A stretch of DNA of 32,306 nucleotides from Burkholderiales bacterium (GTDB lineage: Bacteria > Pseudomonadota > Gammaproteobacteria > Burkholderiales > Burkholderiaceae_C), in NCBI GenBank assembly GCA_003241965.1, contig QBMB01000018.1, positions 25,203 through 57,508 of the forward strand, given 5' to 3'. The position numbers and the translations under genes are program-made. This document shows, piece by piece, positions 30,377 through 32,306 of the stretch. The stretch's first letter is position 1, and each line of letters starts with the position of its first letter. The notes under the pieces were generated by a model. That model was not told the origin of the DNA, made no database searches, and worked only from the letters and a program-made list of their open reading frames with translations.

Positions 30377-32306
30377 GGCATGGGCTTTCGCGCGGCGAAT
30401 GCAGCCGACAGCACCAGTGCGAGCATGGCACCCGGCCCCACCGTCACGCCGATCGCCTGCAGCACCGGCACGGAGGAGAAGGCCAGCACGCCAAAGCCGA
30501 TGGCGGTGGTGGCGCTGGCCACGCCGATGGACAGCAGGGTTTCGTCGTCCAGGGCTTCACCGAGCGAGAGGCGGTCGAAGAACAGCGCGTAGTTGGAGCC
30601 CACGGCCACGGTGAGCAACACACCCACCAGGTGCAGCAGGTGCAGGCGCACGCCGAAGACATGCAAACCCGCGATCACCACCATCACCGCCATCACCAGC
30701 GGCAGCATCACGCCCGCCAGCCGCGCCGGGCTGCGCAGCACGAAGGCCAGCACCACCACGATGGCCAGGAAACCGGCCATCGACAGCAGAACCGCCTCAT
30801 CGATGTACTCGCCATACAGGGTGTCGAACTCACCCTTGAGGTCGATGAAGATCGCGCCGCTGCCCGCCAGCGCAGCGCGCACGGCCTCCACCGGAATCTC
30901 CGCGCCCACCGCGCCCGGTGCCGGGCGCAGCGGCAACAGCACGCTCCAGCCACTGGCGCGTTGCAGCAGCAGCGCGTCCACCGCCAGGCCCAGGCCGGTG
31001 CCTTCGAGGTCCTGGCGCGAGAGGTTGGCCGCGCTGCGCGCGGCCTGCACATCCTCCAGAAAAGGTTGCAGGCGCTCGGCCGAAATCGGTGCATCGGCCA
31101 GCGCCACCCGCAGGCGCGTGGCGAGCTCGTCGGGTGGTGGCAGGCTGGCGCGGCGTGCGTTCTGCATCGCCTCGCTGGGCAGGAAACGCGCCGGGGTGTC
31201 GAAGCCGCCGATGAATCCTTCGTCCACCAGGCGGCGCAGCTGTGCGCCCGCGCGCTCGGCCGCCTGCAGTGCGCTCTCCCGGTCGGGCGCGGTGATCACG
31301 GCCATGTAGCGCGCATCGGGCGCACCGAGGTCGGCGCGCAAGCGGGCGTCCAGCTCACCTTCGGCCTCGGTCACCGTGGACAGCGCGGACAGATTGGGGT
31401 ACCAGAGTTCGTTGCGGTTCTGGGCCAGGTACACGCCCGCCACGAGCACCAGGGCCAGCAAAGGCCAGCGCAACACGCCGGCGTGTGCCACCAACGGGCG
31501 CAACACGCGGCCCTGGCGCGCACCGTCGGCCAGATGCACGCCGGGGCCTGCCAGGTGGGGCAGGAGATAGCGCGTGACCAGCGCAGCGGTGAGCACACCG
31601 CTGATGGCGTACAGGCCCAGCTGCGCCAGACCGGGGAAGCCCGAGAACAGCAGCGCACCAAAACCCAGCAGCGAGGTGAGCACGCCCAGGCGGATGGTGG
31701 GCCAGTACTGCTCGCGCCAGGACACCGCGCCCATGCGCCCGGACTGCACGAAGTAGTAGATGGCGTAGTCGACCGCCTCGCCGATGAGCGCGGCACCAAA
31801 GCCGACCGTGATGCCGAACACGGTGCCGTGCACCAGCCCGACCGTGACGATGGCGGCCAGCGTGCCGCTGAGCACCGGCACCAGGGTGAGCAGCATGAGG
31901 CGCGCGCGGCGGTACACGAAGCCCAGCAATACCGCGATGATCACGGTGCTCATGATCGACAGGCGCGTGACCTCTTGCTGGATGGTGGCGCGCGCGCGCA
32001 CCGCGAACAGGCCCGGGCCCGACATCTCCATGCTCAGGCCGCTCAGCCCCGGCTGCTGCGTGGCGGATGCAAAACGCGCGCGGATCAGGTCGATGGCAGC
32101 CGATTGCCCGTCGGTGTCGGAGCCCAGCGCGTGTGTCTGCACCAGCAGCATGGCGCGCTCGCCATCGCGCGAGGCCCAGACGCCCTCCACCTCGTTGGGC
32201 TGCACACCGCCGCCCAGGCCCGAGACCAGCTCGACCAGCTCGCCCGGGGGGTCGCGCGCGAGGTAGGGTTTGAACAGCAGGCCGGCCGACGAGCTGAGCA
32301 GGTCGA
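30373..32306 (-). CDS. MMPL/RND-superfamily exporter, 5' end beyond the window
   Basis: The frame is open from the right edge to the stop at 30373; 643 residues are visible. They contain about nine or ten hydrophobic helices in two MMPL-type blocks (for example IMSTVIIAVLLGFVYRRARL and DEAVLLSMAGFLAIVVVLAF) separated by a long periplasmic loop, with GFGALLFSGFPGLAQLGLYA and GFGVLAFSSVPVLQAIGVT as paired RND signature helices. Such exporters in aryl-polyene clusters are thought to move the pigment lipid across the inner membrane. The frame has no stop before the right edge, so the true start is outside. It is the most upstream visible gene of the minus-strand pigment operon. Confidence 0.9.
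   Translation of the reverse strand, partial: DLLSSSAGLLFKPYLARDPPGELVELVSGLGGGVQPNEVEGVWASRDGERAMLLVQTHALGSDTDGQSAAIDLIRARFASATQQPGLSGLSMEMSGPGLFAVRARATIQQEVTRLSIMSTVIIAVLLGFVYRRARLMLLTLVPVLSGTLAAIVTVGLVHGTVFGITVGFGAALIGEAVDYAIYYFVQSGRMGAVSWREQYWPTIRLGVLTSLLGFGALLFSGFPGLAQLGLYAISGVLTAALVTRYLLPHLAGPGVHLADGARQGRVLRPLVAHAGVLRWPLLALVLVAGVYLAQNRNELWYPNLSALSTVTEAEGELDARLRADLGAPDARYMAVITAPDRESALQAAERAGAQLRRLVDEGFIGGFDTPARFLPSEAMQNARRASLPPPDELATRLRVALADAPISAERLQPFLEDVQAARSAANLSRQDLEGTGLGLAVDALLLQRASGWSVLLPLRPAPGAVGAEIPVEAVRAALAGSGAIFIDLKGEFDTLYGEYIDEAVLLSMAGFLAIVVVLAFVLRSPARLAGVMLPLVMAVMVVIAGLHVFGVRLHLLHLVGVLLTVAVGSNYALFFDRLSLGEALDDETLLSIGVASATTAIGFGVLAFSSVPVLQAIGVTVGPGAMLALVLSAAFAARKPMP

Noticed and set aside
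28295-30592. 765-codon open frame on the plus strand opposite methyltransferase, deacetylase-like and hydrolase genes
   Set aside because: Antisense to three genes with catalytic motifs and 1-4 nt junctions; no domain seen in the plus-strand product.

Overview
The window is a dense, high-GC chromosomal segment that reads as a betaproteobacterium of the order Burkholderiales, most likely family Comamonadaceae. This is inferred from gene content (lptAB-rpoN block, argS-SPOR-dsbA block, davBA lysine catabolism, xanthomonadin-type pigment genes), codon bias towards G/C at third positions, and G/C-run palindromic intergenic elements of a kind I associate with that family. No tRNA, rRNA, CRISPR array, insertion sequence or phage gene was seen.

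Left third (1-8239, all on the minus strand): an rRNA methyltransferase cut by the left edge, rpoN (sigma-54), lptB and lptA (LPS export), then beyond a strong hairpin terminator dsbA-like thiol oxidoreductase, a SPOR-domain membrane protein, argS and the LysR regulator argP. Next comes an ethanolamine utilisation unit (8278-13033): eutC, eutB and the ethanolamine permease gene on the minus strand, each overlapping the next by 4 nt, with a divergent AraC-type regulator. There are no microcompartment genes. A small secreted Ala/Pro/Ser/Thr-rich protein with three copies of a 26-residue repeat follows and ends in an intrinsic terminator.

Middle (13805-19648): a plus-strand lysine unit, lysE/argO-type exporter, davB (lysine 2-monooxygenase), a class A beta-lactamase and davA (5-aminovaleramidase). 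It sits behind an AT-rich promoter whose -10 lies inside a perfect inverted repeat, a plausible ArgP-type operator. On the opposite strand are a DUF6064-type membrane protein and a Tat-leader aldo/keto reductase.

Right third (19750-32306): an aryl-polyene pigment cluster of the xanthomonadin type in two convergent operons whose 3' ends overlap by 20 bp. The plus-strand operon has a flavin-dependent halogenase, a XanB2/FkbO-type chorismatase (aryl starter supply), an HX4D acyltransferase, a family 2 glycosyltransferase and a CPA2-type antiporter. The minus-strand operon enters from beyond the right edge: MMPL exporter (cut), alpha/beta hydrolase, polysaccharide deacetylase-like protein, methyltransferase, ketosynthase, chain-length-factor-like ketosynthase, hotdog dehydratase and FabG-like ketoreductase. 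Together these could make, methylate, halogenate, lipidate and export a polyene built on a 3- or 4-hydroxybenzoate head. No acyl carrier protein or aryl-activating ligase is visible, so they should lie beyond the right edge. Most neighbouring genes in both operons overlap by 4 nt (ATGA or GTGA), which fixes many start codons.
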